Assembly: GCF_000770585.1 (NCBI RefSeq)
Contig: NZ_JNCF01000003.1
Location: 1-64,000 of the forward strand
From: Legionella norrlandica
Lineage (GTDB): Bacteria > Pseudomonadota > Gammaproteobacteria > Legionellales > Legionellaceae
Length of the DNA stretch: 64,000 bases
Direction: 5' to 3'
In this document: piece by piece, positions 10,411 to 19,865 of the stretch
Position numbering within the stretch: position 1 is the stretch's first letter
Layout: each line of letters begins with the position of its first letter
Made by a program: the position numbers and the translations under genes
The notes under the pieces: generated by a model
Seen by the model: the letters and a program-made list of their open reading frames with translations, nothing else
Databases searched by the model: none
Told to the model about the DNA's origin: nothing

Positions 10411-10683
10411 ATGACTGAAATGGATATTTTAACTTTGTTCTATGATGCAATGATAGCAAAAGGAATCACAAGAGAGCAGGTTTCTTTAAGCATTGAGGAG
10501 GATGCCGCAGCAATACTTACTCAAAGAATGGGTAGGCAGGTCTCAGTAGAAGAAGCACAAAAACTAACTGATATATGCATTGCCAATGAATGGCTTGAAA
10601 GGACAACCGCTGATCCTAATTATAAATATTTATCATTGACAGAAGCGGGGTTACAAATGCTTCTCTCAGCTTTATATAGGTAG
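10411..10683 (+). CDS. Hypothetical small protein (90 residues)
   Basis: I do not recognise this family. It is a soluble, mostly helical 90-residue protein beginning MTEMDILTLFYDAMIAKGITREQ. The C-terminal half, NEWLERTTADPNYKYLSLTEAGLQMLLSALYR, resembles the wing of a small winged-helix protein (WLERT...YKYLSLTEAGLQ), which hints at nucleic-acid binding but does not prove it. An AAGAAGG ribosome site precedes the ATG. It stands alone between the ElyC-like gene and carB, with its own short upstream gap. Confidence 0.7.
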   Translation: MTEMDILTLFYDAMIAKGITREQVSLSIEEDAAAILTQRMGRQVSVEEAQKLTDICIANEWLERTTADPNYKYLSLTEAGLQMLLSALYR

Positions 10684-10751
10684 TTTGGGTCATTCCGAAC
10701 GGTTGAATACCGAATGTACGATTAAATGAACTAAAACATGCCATTTTAGGG

Positions 10752-10757
10752 TATAAT
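10752..10757 (+). promoter_or_regulatory. Candidate -10 box of the carB promoter
   Basis: A perfect TATAAT lies about 55 bases before the carB start, inside the only non-coding gap upstream of carB. No convincing TTGACA is seen 16-18 bases further upstream, so the promoter may be activator-dependent or the match accidental. Confidence 0.35.
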
Positions 10758-10810
10758 CTTTGGGCAAAACTCGGTAAAATATATCACTTTATTCTTTTTT
10801 TATAGTCATT

Positions 10811-13800
10811 ATGCCAAAACGAACCGATATAAAATCTATTCTGATCCTTGGAGCAGGCCCTATAGTTATTGGGCAGGCTTGTGAGTTTGATTATTCAGGT
10901 ACACAAGCGCTACGCGCTTTGAAAGAAGAAGGATACCGAGTGATATTAGTGAACTCCAATCCAGCAACCATAATGACTGATCCGGAACTTGCGGATGCCA
11001 CCTATATTGAACCTATTCAATGGAAAGAAGTAGCGCGCATTATTGAGATTGAGCGGCCGGATGCTCTTTTGCCTACCATGGGTGGGCAAACAGCTTTAAA
11101 TTGCGCTTTGGATTTAGTACGGGAAGGTGTGTTAGCCAAGTATTCTGTAGAAATGATAGGGGCTACACGTGAAGCGATTGACAGGGCAGAAGACAGGGAA
11201 AAATTTCGCCAACTCATGATTAAAATCGGATTGGATATGCCAAGATCGGCTATTGCACATAGTTTGGAGGAGGCAATTCAAGTTCAAGCCCAATTGGGAT
11301 TTCCCACGATTATCCGACCGTCCTTTACTATGGGGGGTAGTGGGGGTGGTATCGCTTACAACCGCGAAGAATTTGAAGAAATTTGTATTAGAGGATTGGA
11401 ATTATCGCCAACGCATGAGCTTTTAATTGATGAATCAGTATTAGGCTGGAAAGAATATGAAATGGAGGTAGTCCGGGATAAAAATGATAATTGTATTATT
11501 GTTTGTACTATAGAAAATTTTGATCCCATGGGGGTACATACTGGAGACTCCATTACAGTTGCCCCGGCGCAAACATTGACTGATAAAGAATATCAGCGCA
11601 TGCGAGATGCAGCAATTAAAGTATTAAGAGCGGTTGGTGTAGATACAGGAGGATCAAACGTTCAGTTTGCGATTAACCCTGAAGATGGTCGTATGCTGGT
11701 GGTAGAAATGAACCACGTGTCTCTAGGAGTTCCGCTTTAGCATCAAAAGCTACTGGTTTTCCAATAGCAAAAGTTGCAGCCAAATTGGCTGTAGGATATA
11801 CCTTAGATGAATTAAAAAATGAAATTACTGGCGGCATAACTCCGGCTTCTTTTGAGCCTAGTATCGACTATGTGGTGACAAAAGTACCGAGATTTAATTT
11901 TGATAAATTCCCTCAGACCTCAAATACTCTTACTACTCAGATGAAATCAGTGGGCGAGGTCATGGCGATTGGTTCCAATTTCCAGGAATCATTACAGAAA
12001 GCCATAAGAGGTTTAGAAATTGGAAGATGTGGCTTGCATTCGCTATTTCAGAAGGAAGATATGGCCCGTTTGCGCGGGCATTTACGAGAACCGACTCCTG
12101 ATAGACTTTGGTTTATTGCAGACGCCTTTAGGCAAAACTTGTCAGTTGAGGAAGTTTATCTGGAAAGTCGAGTAGATCGATGGTTTTTAGGTCAAATTCA
12201 GGAGTTGGTTTTTTTAGAGAATTCCATTATAGGAAAAGCCATTCAAGACCTGGATGAAGCGACCTTACATTGGTTGAAGCACAGAGGTTTTGCCGATGCC
12301 TATTTAGCGAAATTGCTAGGGTGTACTGAAGCTCAAGTTCGTACTCGACGGATTGAGCTAGGAATCTTACCTGTTTATAAACGAATTGACTCCTGTGCCG
12401 GAGAGTTTCCTAGCGATACGGCTTATCTTTATTCTTGCTATGAACGTGGCAGTTGTGAAGCGCGACCGGAAAAAAATAAGAAAAAGATTATGATTCTTGG
12501 TGGTGGGCCTAATAGAATCGGACAAGGCATTGAATTTGATTATTGTTGTGTTCATGCTGCTTTGTCATTAAGAAGTGCAGGTTATCAAACCATCATGGTA
12601 AACTGTAACCCAGAAACCGTTTCAACCGACTTTGATACTTCAGATCGACTCTACTTTGAACCAGTTACTTTAGAAGATGTGCTATCTATAGCCGAAGTCG
12701 AAAAACCTGAAGGCGTTATTGTCCATTATGGTGGACAAACCCCATTAAAGTTAGCTCGTAGCCTAGAAGCAAATGGTGTAAAAATAATAGGGACCTCATC
12801 TGATGCTATTGATATGGCTGAAGACAGGGAGCGATTTCAGCAAATGGTGAAGGAGTTAAATCTGCACCAGCCTGATAATGGAACTGTCCGCAGTGAAGCG
12901 GAAGCAATCGCGTTGGCGAATAAAATCGGTTATCCATTAGTAGTGCGCCCTTCTTATGTGCTTGGTGGTCGTGCCATGGAAATTGTTTATAATGAAGATG
13001 ATTTACGTTATTACTTATCTCATGCTGTTGAAGTCTCTAATGATTCACCAGTGTTACTTGATAAATTCTTAAATGATGCCATTGAAGTGGATATTGATGC
13101 CGTTTGTGATGGGAAAGAGGTATTAATTGGCGCCATTATGGAACATATTGAGCAGGCAGGTATCCATTCAGGCGATTCGGCATGTACTCTACCTCCTTTT
13201 AGCTTAGGTGTCGTAGTTCAACAGGATTTGATAGAACAAATACGGAAGATGGCGTTAAAATTAGGTGTGGTTGGTTTAATTAACGCACAGTTTGCTATTC
13301 AAGCGGATGATATTTATGTGCTCGAAGTCAATCCCCGTGCCTCAAGAACGGTGCCTTTTGTTTCAAAAGCTACTGGACTATCTTTAGCTAAGATAGCTGC
13401 TCTTTGTAAAGTGGGTGTGGGGTTGGAAGAACAGGGGTTGAGCCAAAATCATCACGTACCTTCTTTTTATTCTATTAAATTACCGGTTTTCCCATTCATT
13501 AAATTTTCTGGTGTGGATTCTATTCTTGGGCCTGAAATGAAGTCTACTGGTGAAGTAATGGGTATTGCCAAGCGATTTGGACAAGCATATGCTAAAGCCC
13601 AATTAGGTGCCGGGGTTAATATTGTGAAACGACGTCGTGCGTTTGTATCGGTGCGTGATGCAGATAAGACCCGAGTAGGAGAGATAGCCAAGAGGTTGAT
13701 TGAATTAGGTTTTGAAATTATCGCTACGCGAGGTACTGCTTTAGCATTACAGGCTGCTGGTGTCGATTGCAGAAGAGTCTTTAAGGTCGCAGAAGGTAGG

Positions 13801-14016
13801 CCTCATGTACTGGATTTTATCAAAAATAATGAAATTGACTTTATAGTGAATACTACTGAAGGCAAACAAGCAATTGCAGATTCTTTTGCAATTAGACGCA
13901 ATGCCTTACAACACAAGGTTAGCTACACTACGACCTTATCAGGGGCTGAGGCAGCTTGCCTTGCTATGAAGTATGAAGACAGGGAAACCGTAACTCGATT
14001 ACAAGATTTACATTAG
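10811..14016 (+). CDS. carB: Carbamoyl-phosphate synthase large subunit, frame broken by one base
   Basis: CarB makes carbamoyl phosphate from bicarbonate, ammonia (from CarA) and two ATP for arginine and pyrimidine synthesis. The first segment opens [30 protein letters not shown] and contains the first ATP-grasp domain. The second holds the oligomerisation domain, the second ATP-grasp domain ([20 protein letters not shown]) and the MGS-like allosteric domain. The frame breaks at 11713-11714: CC stands where CCC is needed to read [18 protein letters not shown]. With that base the protein is about 1,068 residues, normal for CarB. An intact CarB is expected in this organism, so this is probably a sequencing deletion. 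carA is not adjacent; greA follows. Confidence 0.93.
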
Positions 14017-14024
14017 AGGTAGAT

Positions 14025-14507
14025 ATGAGTAAACATCCTATGACAGTTGAAGGTGCGGAAGCACTGAAGTTAGAGTTGCATCGTTTAAAGTTTGTGGATC
14101 GCCCTCGCATTGTAGAAGCAATTGCGACTGCAAGAGCTCATGGTGATTTGAAAGAAAATGCAGAGTATCATGCTGCTCGCGAGCAGCAAAGTTTTAATGA
14201 AGGGCGCATTCAAGAGCTCGAGGCGAAATTGTCTCATGCTCAAATCATTGATATCAGTAAACTTCCTAATAATGGTAAAGTAATATTTGGTTCAACAGTG
14301 ACAATTTGCCACGTGTCAACTGGTTCTGAATTGACTTATCGAATAGTAGGAGAGGATGAAGCGGATATCAAATTAAATAAAATTTCATACAGCTCTCCTA
14401 TAGCACGTGCCTTAATTGGTAAAGAACTTGACGACACCGTTACAGTCGAAACGCCTGGCGGCATGGTGGAATATGAAATTATTGATGTGCAATATGTAGT
14501 TGAGTAA
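14025..14507 (+). CDS. greA: Transcription elongation factor GreA
   Basis: GreA (160 residues) rescues backtracked RNA polymerase by stimulating transcript cleavage. The N-terminal coiled coil is clear ([44 protein letters not shown]), including the acidic tip motif [16 protein letters not shown]. The C-terminal FKBP-like domain contains [16 protein letters not shown]. It starts eight bases after carB and is probably in the same operon, a common carAB-greA arrangement. Confidence 0.96.
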   Translation: MSKHPMTVEGAEALKLELHRLKFVDRPRIVEAIATARAHGDLKENAEYHAAREQQSFNEGRIQELEAKLSHAQIIDISKLPNNGKVIFGSTVTICHVSTGSELTYRIVGEDEADIKLNKISYSSPIARALIGKELDDTVTVETPGGMVEYEIIDVQYVVE

Positions 14508-14529
14508 TAAAAATATTTTTATATCTTGC

Positions 14530-14561
14530 GTAAGTTGTGGGTCAAAACGACCCAAACTTAC
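14530..14561. terminator. Hairpin between convergent greA and Tim44-like genes
   Basis: A 13-14 base stem (GTAAGTTGTGGGTC pairing with GACCCAAACTTAC) with a five-base loop ends right at the stop of the minus-strand gene. It lies between two convergent genes, so it can act as a bidirectional terminator. Neither side has a long U-run. Its GGGTC/GACCC core recurs in the hairpin at 19693-19732. Confidence 0.55.
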
Positions 14562-15377
14562 CTAGGGTTGAAATACTTCTTGCTGGATGCCTCCTACCAG
14601 CCATTCTCTGTTATCATCAAATTGGCGGAAGTGCCAAATCTCATCAAGAGTAGAGATTTCGCCATTTTCTTTTATTGTGCCGGTAAAATGTACACTTGCT
14701 ATGGTTGAACGGGATTGCTTTGATACATCAAGTAATTTAGCATCAAGTGAGATAACTTCGGTTTGGTTGGGAGCATCACCGCGTTCATCCAGCTGCATTT
14801 TGATTTCTGCAAATACTTCAGGTACGGTAAAGGTTTGTAAATCATGCAGATTTTTTTGATCATAAGCAGCTTGCAAACGTATAAAAGTAATCTTTGCATT
14901 ACGAATAAAATTGTCTGTATCAAAATTTGTCTCTTGTTGAGAAAAAGGAAAACTGTTGCTGTTTCCATTATTGGTGAAAGGTTGAGTAAATTGTTGAAAT
15001 GGATTTTGGCGAAATGCACCTGATTGGGCTGATTGCATACCTGGTTGCATTCTTCGGCGTAAAAAACTCACTATAAAGAAGATAATTGAACCAAGAATTA
15101 ACCAGCTAATAAGCCCATTAGCCAAGCCATGCCCCATAAAGAGACTAGCTAATAATCCACCCACTAAAAGACCACCTAGCATTCCTCCCCATCTGCTTTT
15201 ATTGACTTTTTGCCCGATTGAAGAGGTGTTGTATGTTTTATTAGATGAGAAAAGGCTGCTTTGGGAGCGCTGCACCCCAAAACTTCGTCCACCACCAAAA
15301 CGCTTAGCGGCAGCTTCATTGATAATTAATCCAAATGACAGCAAAGCAATCAGGAAATACGATAATAGAGTACGCAT
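14562..15377 (-). CDS. Tim44-like domain protein, membrane-anchored
   Basis: A 271-residue envelope protein. It has an N-terminal signal or anchor helix (MRTLLSYFLIALLSFGLIINEAAA) and a basic Gly/Ser-rich stretch (KRFGGGRSFG). Two glycine-rich membrane segments follow at about residues 64-104, then a Gln/Asn/Phe-rich linker. The C-terminal Tim44/MBA1-like domain starts at about residue 150 (FIRNAKITFIRLQAAYDQKNLHDLQTFT...WLVGGIQQEVF). This is the common bacterial Tim44-like architecture, whose role is not established. It is transcribed alone, convergent with greA. Confidence 0.85.
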   Translation of the reverse strand: MRTLLSYFLIALLSFGLIINEAAAKRFGGGRSFGVQRSQSSLFSSNKTYNTSSIGQKVNKSRWGGMLGGLLVGGLLASLFMGHGLANGLISWLILGSIIFFIVSFLRRRMQPGMQSAQSGAFRQNPFQQFTQPFTNNGNSNSFPFSQQETNFDTDNFIRNAKITFIRLQAAYDQKNLHDLQTFTVPEVFAEIKMQLDERGDAPNQTEVISLDAKLLDVSKQSRSTIASVHFTGTIKENGEISTLDEIWHFRQFDDNREWLVGGIQQEVFQP

Positions 15378-15623
15378 ATTTATATCCTCTTTTTTAAAAT
15401 CAGAGCTATTATATCTGAACTCAAGTCAAGTTGCTTGTTTTCTTAATTTAGATTTACTTGCTTTGAATAATTTACGGGCTTGTCGCTATAAGCTCATCTA
15501 GAATTTCTTCGTGTCACAATTGTAACTTATTGTTGCGACAGAACTCCTTCTTTCAATTCCTAACTCAGCAAGGTGAGGCTTGAGCAAAAATATTTCAGAT
15601 TGAAGCTATACTTATATTGAGTT

Positions 15624-17372
15624 ATGTCACGAGCCACTATCATGCCTAGTTCCAAAGATAAAATTCGTGAAGATTTAGAAACATTAATTCTGTCCAAATA
15701 CACGTTACCGCCTAAGCAATTTGCGGAAGAAGAAATAGCAGTTAAGCAAACTATACAAAAATTACTTCTTGTGTTAGGGCAACCTGAGAATCAGATTAGT
15801 ATGTTGCCTTCAATCTCGGTTGAATCAATTGAAAATATGACACGACGTGGTCAACTAACCTTAGTAGCAAACAATTTAGATGATAATTTTTTGCGGTCTA
15901 TTGAAGGGGTTTTAAAAAAAACAAACATTGAATTTCAAAAAGATGGTGAAAAAATTGTTTTATCCAATTTGTATAACCGATGTAAAAAGGATCTAATAGC
16001 AGAAAAAGGAAAAGAGCCTAATTTTGGAGATGTACTACTAAGAATGTACACAGAAGACAGCCCATTTTATAAAAAATTAAATGCTATTGTTGGTGGGTAT
16101 AATGATCCTACAACTACTACCGATAGCGAAAAAAAATTAGCTCTTTTATTAAATGTAGCAATACACAAAGCTGGTTTAAATAAACGGAAATTTGAAGTAC
16201 AGCAAACGCCAGATGAGCTGTATCGTGGACAAAGTTTTGGATTGGATAATTTTGTCAAAAAATTCGAGCGAACAAAAGAGCTGCAAACTCAAGGCAAGCT
16301 AACTACTCTTTCACCAGAGGAGCTGGCCGAAATTAATGTTGTGGATATTGTGGGAAAAAAAATTGCTAGCACCTCTACCGATTTACAAGTCACGTCTGAT
16401 TTTGCAACGAAATCGGGGGTAGTCATCCACATTAAAAACCCAGAGCAGTTAGCAGATTTTTATAACGTAGCTAACATATCAAAATTTGCCAATGAAGAAG
16501 AATTTATATCAAGGATACCTGATGATATTGCTATAATTCCAATTGATATCACCAAAGACGTTTCGGGGGTGAGTCATATTGAAGTAGTCTGTATTCACTC
16601 TGAAAATGTATTGCTCCATAATTCAACTCGTATGAATGATATACGTGATTCCTTAAGAAATTATATTAAAAATGAAATCTACCAAAGCTCCGGATATTTT
16701 ACACCATATTTTTTTTCGGATACCCTTAATCAGATTCAAAAGGAGATAATGGAAAAGTTGGTAATGATTGTGAATGAATCAGAAGCGCTTAATATCAACC
16801 AACAAGACAAATTTTTAGAAATTGCGTTGACCACTCTCGCAGAGCTTTATAAAACGACGCCAACAACGTATCCAAAAGAAAGATTTGATGTGATCAATTC
16901 TATGTTGCAAGAATATGCCGCAGTAGTCGCTGATCTAAAAGTCGTACATGGAATTTATGATTCAAAAGAAATCATTGCTCAAGAGCAGGAGAAACTTAAT
17001 GCGAATTTGGCAGGAAAGCGTATATGGGTGGCATCGATTGCTGGCAAACCTGTAGATGTTATGATTACACCAATAAAAAGCGATTTGAACAAACTTCTTG
17101 ACCCAGCATCATCATCTGCAGACATTAGGCAGGCGGCAAATAATATACTTGAGTCCATTAAAACAAACGTTGACATTGAAAAAAAATTTCCCATGTTGCG
17201 GGATAGTATGAATGATGTCATAATATCTCTCGATAAAATCGAGAAACATCAACAAATTCTAAAAGAATCTCAAGTACAACCCACAGTAGTTTTCAAGTCT
17301 CAATTGCGACAAATTAAATCCCAAGAACCTGAAATGGAAAACATAGAAAGTAATACATATAAGCCAAATTGA
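15624..17372 (+). CDS. Putative mono-ADP-ribosyltransferase (R-S-E type), candidate Dot/Icm effector
   Basis: A 582-residue soluble protein whose middle (about residues 197-310) carries the three landmarks of R-S-E ADP-ribosyltransferases in order and spacing. These are Arg201 in ELYRGQS, the STS motif at 249-251 (KIASTSTD), and an ExE-type turn at 291-293 (ANEEEFISRIP). Between them is the usual SDFATKSGVVIHI strand. These enzymes move ADP-ribose from NAD+ to protein side chains and are common among toxins and effectors. The flanks are helical and unrecognised. The C-terminal tail is polar and Glu-rich (KSQEPEMENIESNTYKPN), as in Dot/Icm substrates. There is no signal peptide. The ATG at 15624 lacks a clear ribosome site; ATG at 15642 is an alternative. 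The ART call rests on motif reading only. Confidence 0.65.
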   Translation: MSRATIMPSSKDKIREDLETLILSKYTLPPKQFAEEEIAVKQTIQKLLLVLGQPENQISMLPSISVESIENMTRRGQLTLVANNLDDNFLRSIEGVLKKTNIEFQKDGEKIVLSNLYNRCKKDLIAEKGKEPNFGDVLLRMYTEDSPFYKKLNAIVGGYNDPTTTTDSEKKLALLLNVAIHKAGLNKRKFEVQQTPDELYRGQSFGLDNFVKKFERTKELQTQGKLTTLSPEELAEINVVDIVGKKIASTSTDLQVTSDFATKSGVVIHIKNPEQLADFYNVANISKFANEEEFISRIPDDIAIIPIDITKDVSGVSHIEVVCIHSENVLLHNSTRMNDIRDSLRNYIKNEIYQSSGYFTPYFFSDTLNQIQKEIMEKLVMIVNESEALNINQQDKFLEIALTTLAELYKTTPTTYPKERFDVINSMLQEYAAVVADLKVVHGIYDSKEIIAQEQEKLNANLAGKRIWVASIAGKPVDVMITPIKSDLNKLLDPASSSADIRQAANNILESIKTNVDIEKKFPMLRDSMNDVIISLDKIEKHQQILKESQVQPTVVFKSQLRQIKSQEPEMENIESNTYKPN

Positions 17373-17456
17373 TCGAAAAACGTTCTTTTTATGGTTCATG
17401 ATATGGTATAATAGCTTCCAGACTATATTAAATTACATTGAATAATAAAGTCATTA

Positions 17457-17589
17457 ATTTTTAACTTTTGTACGGTGCGATTTTTCAAGAGTCTCGTCTT
17501 TACGAGCGTAGCGAAGCAACCCAGATCTCTAGATTGTTTCGTCGCTGCGGCGATCTTAAAAAAATGTACCGTACAAAGATTTTTAACTT
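17457..17589. repeat. MITE-like palindromic element flanked by an 11-base direct repeat
   Basis: Two perfect copies of ATTTTTAACTT (17457-17467 and 17579-17589) flank a roughly 110-base segment. Its ends are inverted repeats: TTGTACGGT at 17468-17476 and ACCGTACAA at 17568-17576. The interior contains a GC-richer imperfect palindrome around TACGAGCGTAGCGAAGCAACCC and TTTCGTCGCTGCGGCG. The GAGCGTAGCGAAGCAA motif resembles a class of repeats dispersed in several intracellular bacteria. The flanking direct repeat looks like a target-site duplication. The element ends about ten bases before the next start codon, so it supplies the local 5' leader of that gene. Confidence 0.7.
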
Positions 17590-17598
17590 GGAGCGCCT

Positions 17599-18237
17599 AT
17601 GCCGACTCTTAACGAAGAGCTAGAGAAAATAGCCAGAAAATTGCAAGAACAAGGTGGTAGACATGGCTCTATGAATCTGCTTTATATCAATGGTGGGATT
17701 AATCCGTACACTAGAGAACCTGTTGTTGGATTAAAAGAAGTACTTTCAACAATACTGGATTCCAATTTACCTGATATAAAAAGAGGTAAATTCAATGAAT
17801 TGGTCTTGGAATATTGTCATAGTGGCAGAGGCGCTGTTGGAAGCAGGGGACAGAAAGAAATTCTAAAAGATATTGTTACTGAATTTAGTCAACCAGCAGA
17901 AAAAAGACAAACAGTAGCCTTAAATATATTAACAATATTTGCATCAAGAAGTCCGCAAGCATTTATTTTAAAAGATGCACAAGGTGATAATTTTGCAACT
18001 GGCATTACACGAAATGATTCAAAGAAATGTTTTGTAATGCATGGAAAAAACTCCAGCGGCGAACCAAGATTTATCCATCTTTATGATGATGGTCGTGTTA
18101 CTGGCTATAATAACAGCGATGAACTTGGTATTGTTGGCAGCCAACTTTATCATAACAGAATGAATATATTTCAGCACTTTAATGTTGATTTACCTCAATG
18201 TCATCAACCAATTGTTGGAGCACAACTCGGTAAATAA
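17599..18237 (+). CDS. Hypothetical protein (212 residues), possible effector
   Basis: I do not recognise this protein. It is soluble, with no signal peptide or membrane segment. It begins MPTLNEELEKIARKLQEQGG; the C-terminal half is beta-rich (KCFVMHGKNSSGEPRFIHLYDDGRVTGY) and could be a small sandwich or peptidase-like fold. The ATG has a GGAG ribosome site (TTGGAGCGCCTATG). It lies directly downstream of the MITE-like element and between the ART-like gene and the secreted protease, in a block of accessory genes, so a role in host interaction is conceivable but unproven. A strong hairpin follows the stop. Confidence 0.65.
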   Translation: MPTLNEELEKIARKLQEQGGRHGSMNLLYINGGINPYTREPVVGLKEVLSTILDSNLPDIKRGKFNELVLEYCHSGRGAVGSRGQKEILKDIVTEFSQPAEKRQTVALNILTIFASRSPQAFILKDAQGDNFATGITRNDSKKCFVMHGKNSSGEPRFIHLYDDGRVTGYNNSDELGIVGSQLYHNRMNIFQHFNVDLPQCHQPIVGAQLGK

Positions 18238-18243
18238 CATGAT

Positions 18244-18277
18244 TCGACATAAAAGGCATAAAAGCCTTTTATGTCGA
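18244..18277 (+). terminator. Strong hairpin after the orphan gene
   Basis: A perfect 14-base stem (TCGACATAAAAGGC pairing with GCCTTTTATGTCGA) with a six-base loop starts seven bases after the stop at 18237. No U-run follows, so it may be a terminator or an mRNA-stabilising structure. Confidence 0.6.
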
Positions 18278-18572
18278 TAACGAACATTACTGCTAAAAAG
18301 CGGAGCTTTTTGTAAGGGTCTATTCAAAATAAATCCAGTAGGTTTAGTATCATTAGTTTGTGCAGCGGGTTTTAACTGCTTTTTCTAGGTTTATACCTAA
18401 TCATCAAATGAAAGCCCCCATGAATGATGGATTTTCTTGGCGAATCTATTTTTTAACATGAGGCAATAAACCATCTTACAATAACATACCAAAAAATAGG
18501 GGAGGAATTTTTTGTTGCATTTAATTCCTCTCTTGATATGATGCAAGAGGGTTAATTATAGGGATATATTTT
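18278..18572. promoter_or_regulatory. Non-coding region upstream of the C1 protease with candidate promoter
   Basis: With the preceding hairpin this is the 335-base gap before the protease gene. I find no gene in it. The best promoter candidate is TTGCAT at 18515-18520 and TATGAT at 18537-18542 with a 16-base spacer, about 30 bases before the ATG. The -10 matches five of six positions, the -35 three. Confidence 0.35.
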
Positions 18573-19637
18573 ATGAACAAGTTAATTAATTTAGCGGTAT
18601 TATCTTTATCTTCTTCATTAGCTTTTGCAGGTCCTTTGACACAAAAAGGAGAAGTGGATGTGCACATTACTTCTAAAAATCCAAGTGCCATTGCTAAGAA
18701 TTTGACATTTAAACTACCTCAATACGAATTATCGACGGAAGCAAAATCTTATTTACATGAGCAACTATCAGAATATCCTAAAAATGGAATAAATACAGCC
18801 AGTTTTTCTTCTGAATTACCAAGAAAAGTAAAATTAGGAATGCAATTAACACCAGTTCTGGATCAAGGATATCATGGCAGCTGCGTTACTTTTGCGGTGA
18901 CAGGAGCTATAAATGCTGCTTTAGGAGCAGGTGATTATGTTAGTCAATTGTGTAATCTGGAATTGGGAAGTTATCTGGCTATCCATGACAAAGCGCCAGC
19001 CAGTGGTTGGAATGGTTCTTTTGGATACTGGGTTTTGCAACAAATTTCTGAATACGGCATCATTAGTCAGAATTATCAAAAATTAAATGGTTGCGCTGGT
19101 GTTAGAGAATATCCTTTGGAAGATGAAAATAACGAAGGCAAGCCTATGTCTGATTCTGAATTCAGAGCTCATAGCATCCCAGTTTCAAATTTAATTAGTT
19201 GGGAAGCTATCTTAAAGGATGAAGAGTCATTCTCCACTAAAACAGATATGGATCAGATTGTATATCAAATAAAAGAAGAGTTGGCGAAAGGTAACCGCTT
19301 AACAGTAGGCATGCTATTAGATGTTTATGTTGGTGATGCTGGAGCTGTTGGTAATAACCGCGCTTATCATGATACCTGGATGTTAACACCCGACATCGTG
19401 CTGGATGCAATGAATGGAATGATCTATGCTGGCCATGAATTGATTATTACTGGATACGACGATGATCTTGAGGTAATGGATGATGAAGGTCATGTTAATA
19501 GAGGGGTTTTCACTTTACGTAATTCCTGGTCTAAGTTTGCTGGAGATCAAGGGGATTATTATGTTACCTACGACTATATCAAATTCCTGGCTATGGAAGT
19601 CATGGCAATTCGTATGAAAGAAAAGGCCGTTGCTTAA
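18573..19637 (+). CDS. Papain-family (C1) cysteine protease, Lpg2622-like secreted protein
   Basis: A 354-residue C1 peptidase with a Sec signal peptide (MNKLINLAVLSLSSSLAFAG, likely cut after AFA). A propeptide-like region of about 70 residues follows. The catalytic elements are present: LDQGYHGSC with Cys104 as nucleophile and the oxyanion Gln, AGHELIITGYDDD with His288, and LRNSWSK with Asn317. It resembles the L. pneumophila C1 peptidase Lpg2622, reported as a Dot/Icm substrate; I recall this from the literature and have not checked it here. The combination of a Sec signal with possible type IV secretion is odd, so export to the periplasm or type II secretion is an alternative. It stands alone, convergent with an acid phosphatase gene. 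Confidence 0.85.
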   Translation: MNKLINLAVLSLSSSLAFAGPLTQKGEVDVHITSKNPSAIAKNLTFKLPQYELSTEAKSYLHEQLSEYPKNGINTASFSSELPRKVKLGMQLTPVLDQGYHGSCVTFAVTGAINAALGAGDYVSQLCNLELGSYLAIHDKAPASGWNGSFGYWVLQQISEYGIISQNYQKLNGCAGVREYPLEDENNEGKPMSDSEFRAHSIPVSNLISWEAILKDEESFSTKTDMDQIVYQIKEELAKGNRLTVGMLLDVYVGDAGAVGNNRAYHDTWMLTPDIVLDAMNGMIYAGHELIITGYDDDLEVMDDEGHVNRGVFTLRNSWSKFAGDQGDYYVTYDYIKFLAMEVMAIRMKEKAVA

Positions 19638-19692
19638 TTATTTTATCTAAATAAAAATTCTGGCTTTCTTCTTTTTTAAATAAGTGGGTCAT

Positions 19693-19732
19693 TTGACCCC
19701 AACAAGTGATCATTCACTAATGTTGGGGTCAA
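19693..19732. terminator. Bidirectional hairpin between convergent genes
   Basis: A near-perfect stem, TTGACCCCAACA pairing with TGTTGGGGTCAA, extends inward through AGTGA/TCACT to a four-base loop. It lies between the convergent C1 protease and acid phosphatase genes, where a shared terminator is expected. It has the same GGGTC/GACCC core as the hairpin at 14530-14561, suggesting a dispersed REP-like unit. No long U-run is present. Confidence 0.6.
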
Positions 19733-19865
19733 AATAATCCGACCTATATCCCACATAAAGAAACATAACTTAATTAATTTTAAAATAATCCAGTTCAATA
19801 TAAGAAAAACCTCGATTTTGCCTATATAGAACTCACGTTAATTATTAAGCTTCAAAATATCTTCA

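Noticed and set aside
11741-11784. Two separate carB genes, carB1 and carB2, as in some organisms with split subunits
   Set aside because: The break falls inside the first ATP-grasp domain, and one added C restores a continuous conserved sequence, so this is not a natural split.
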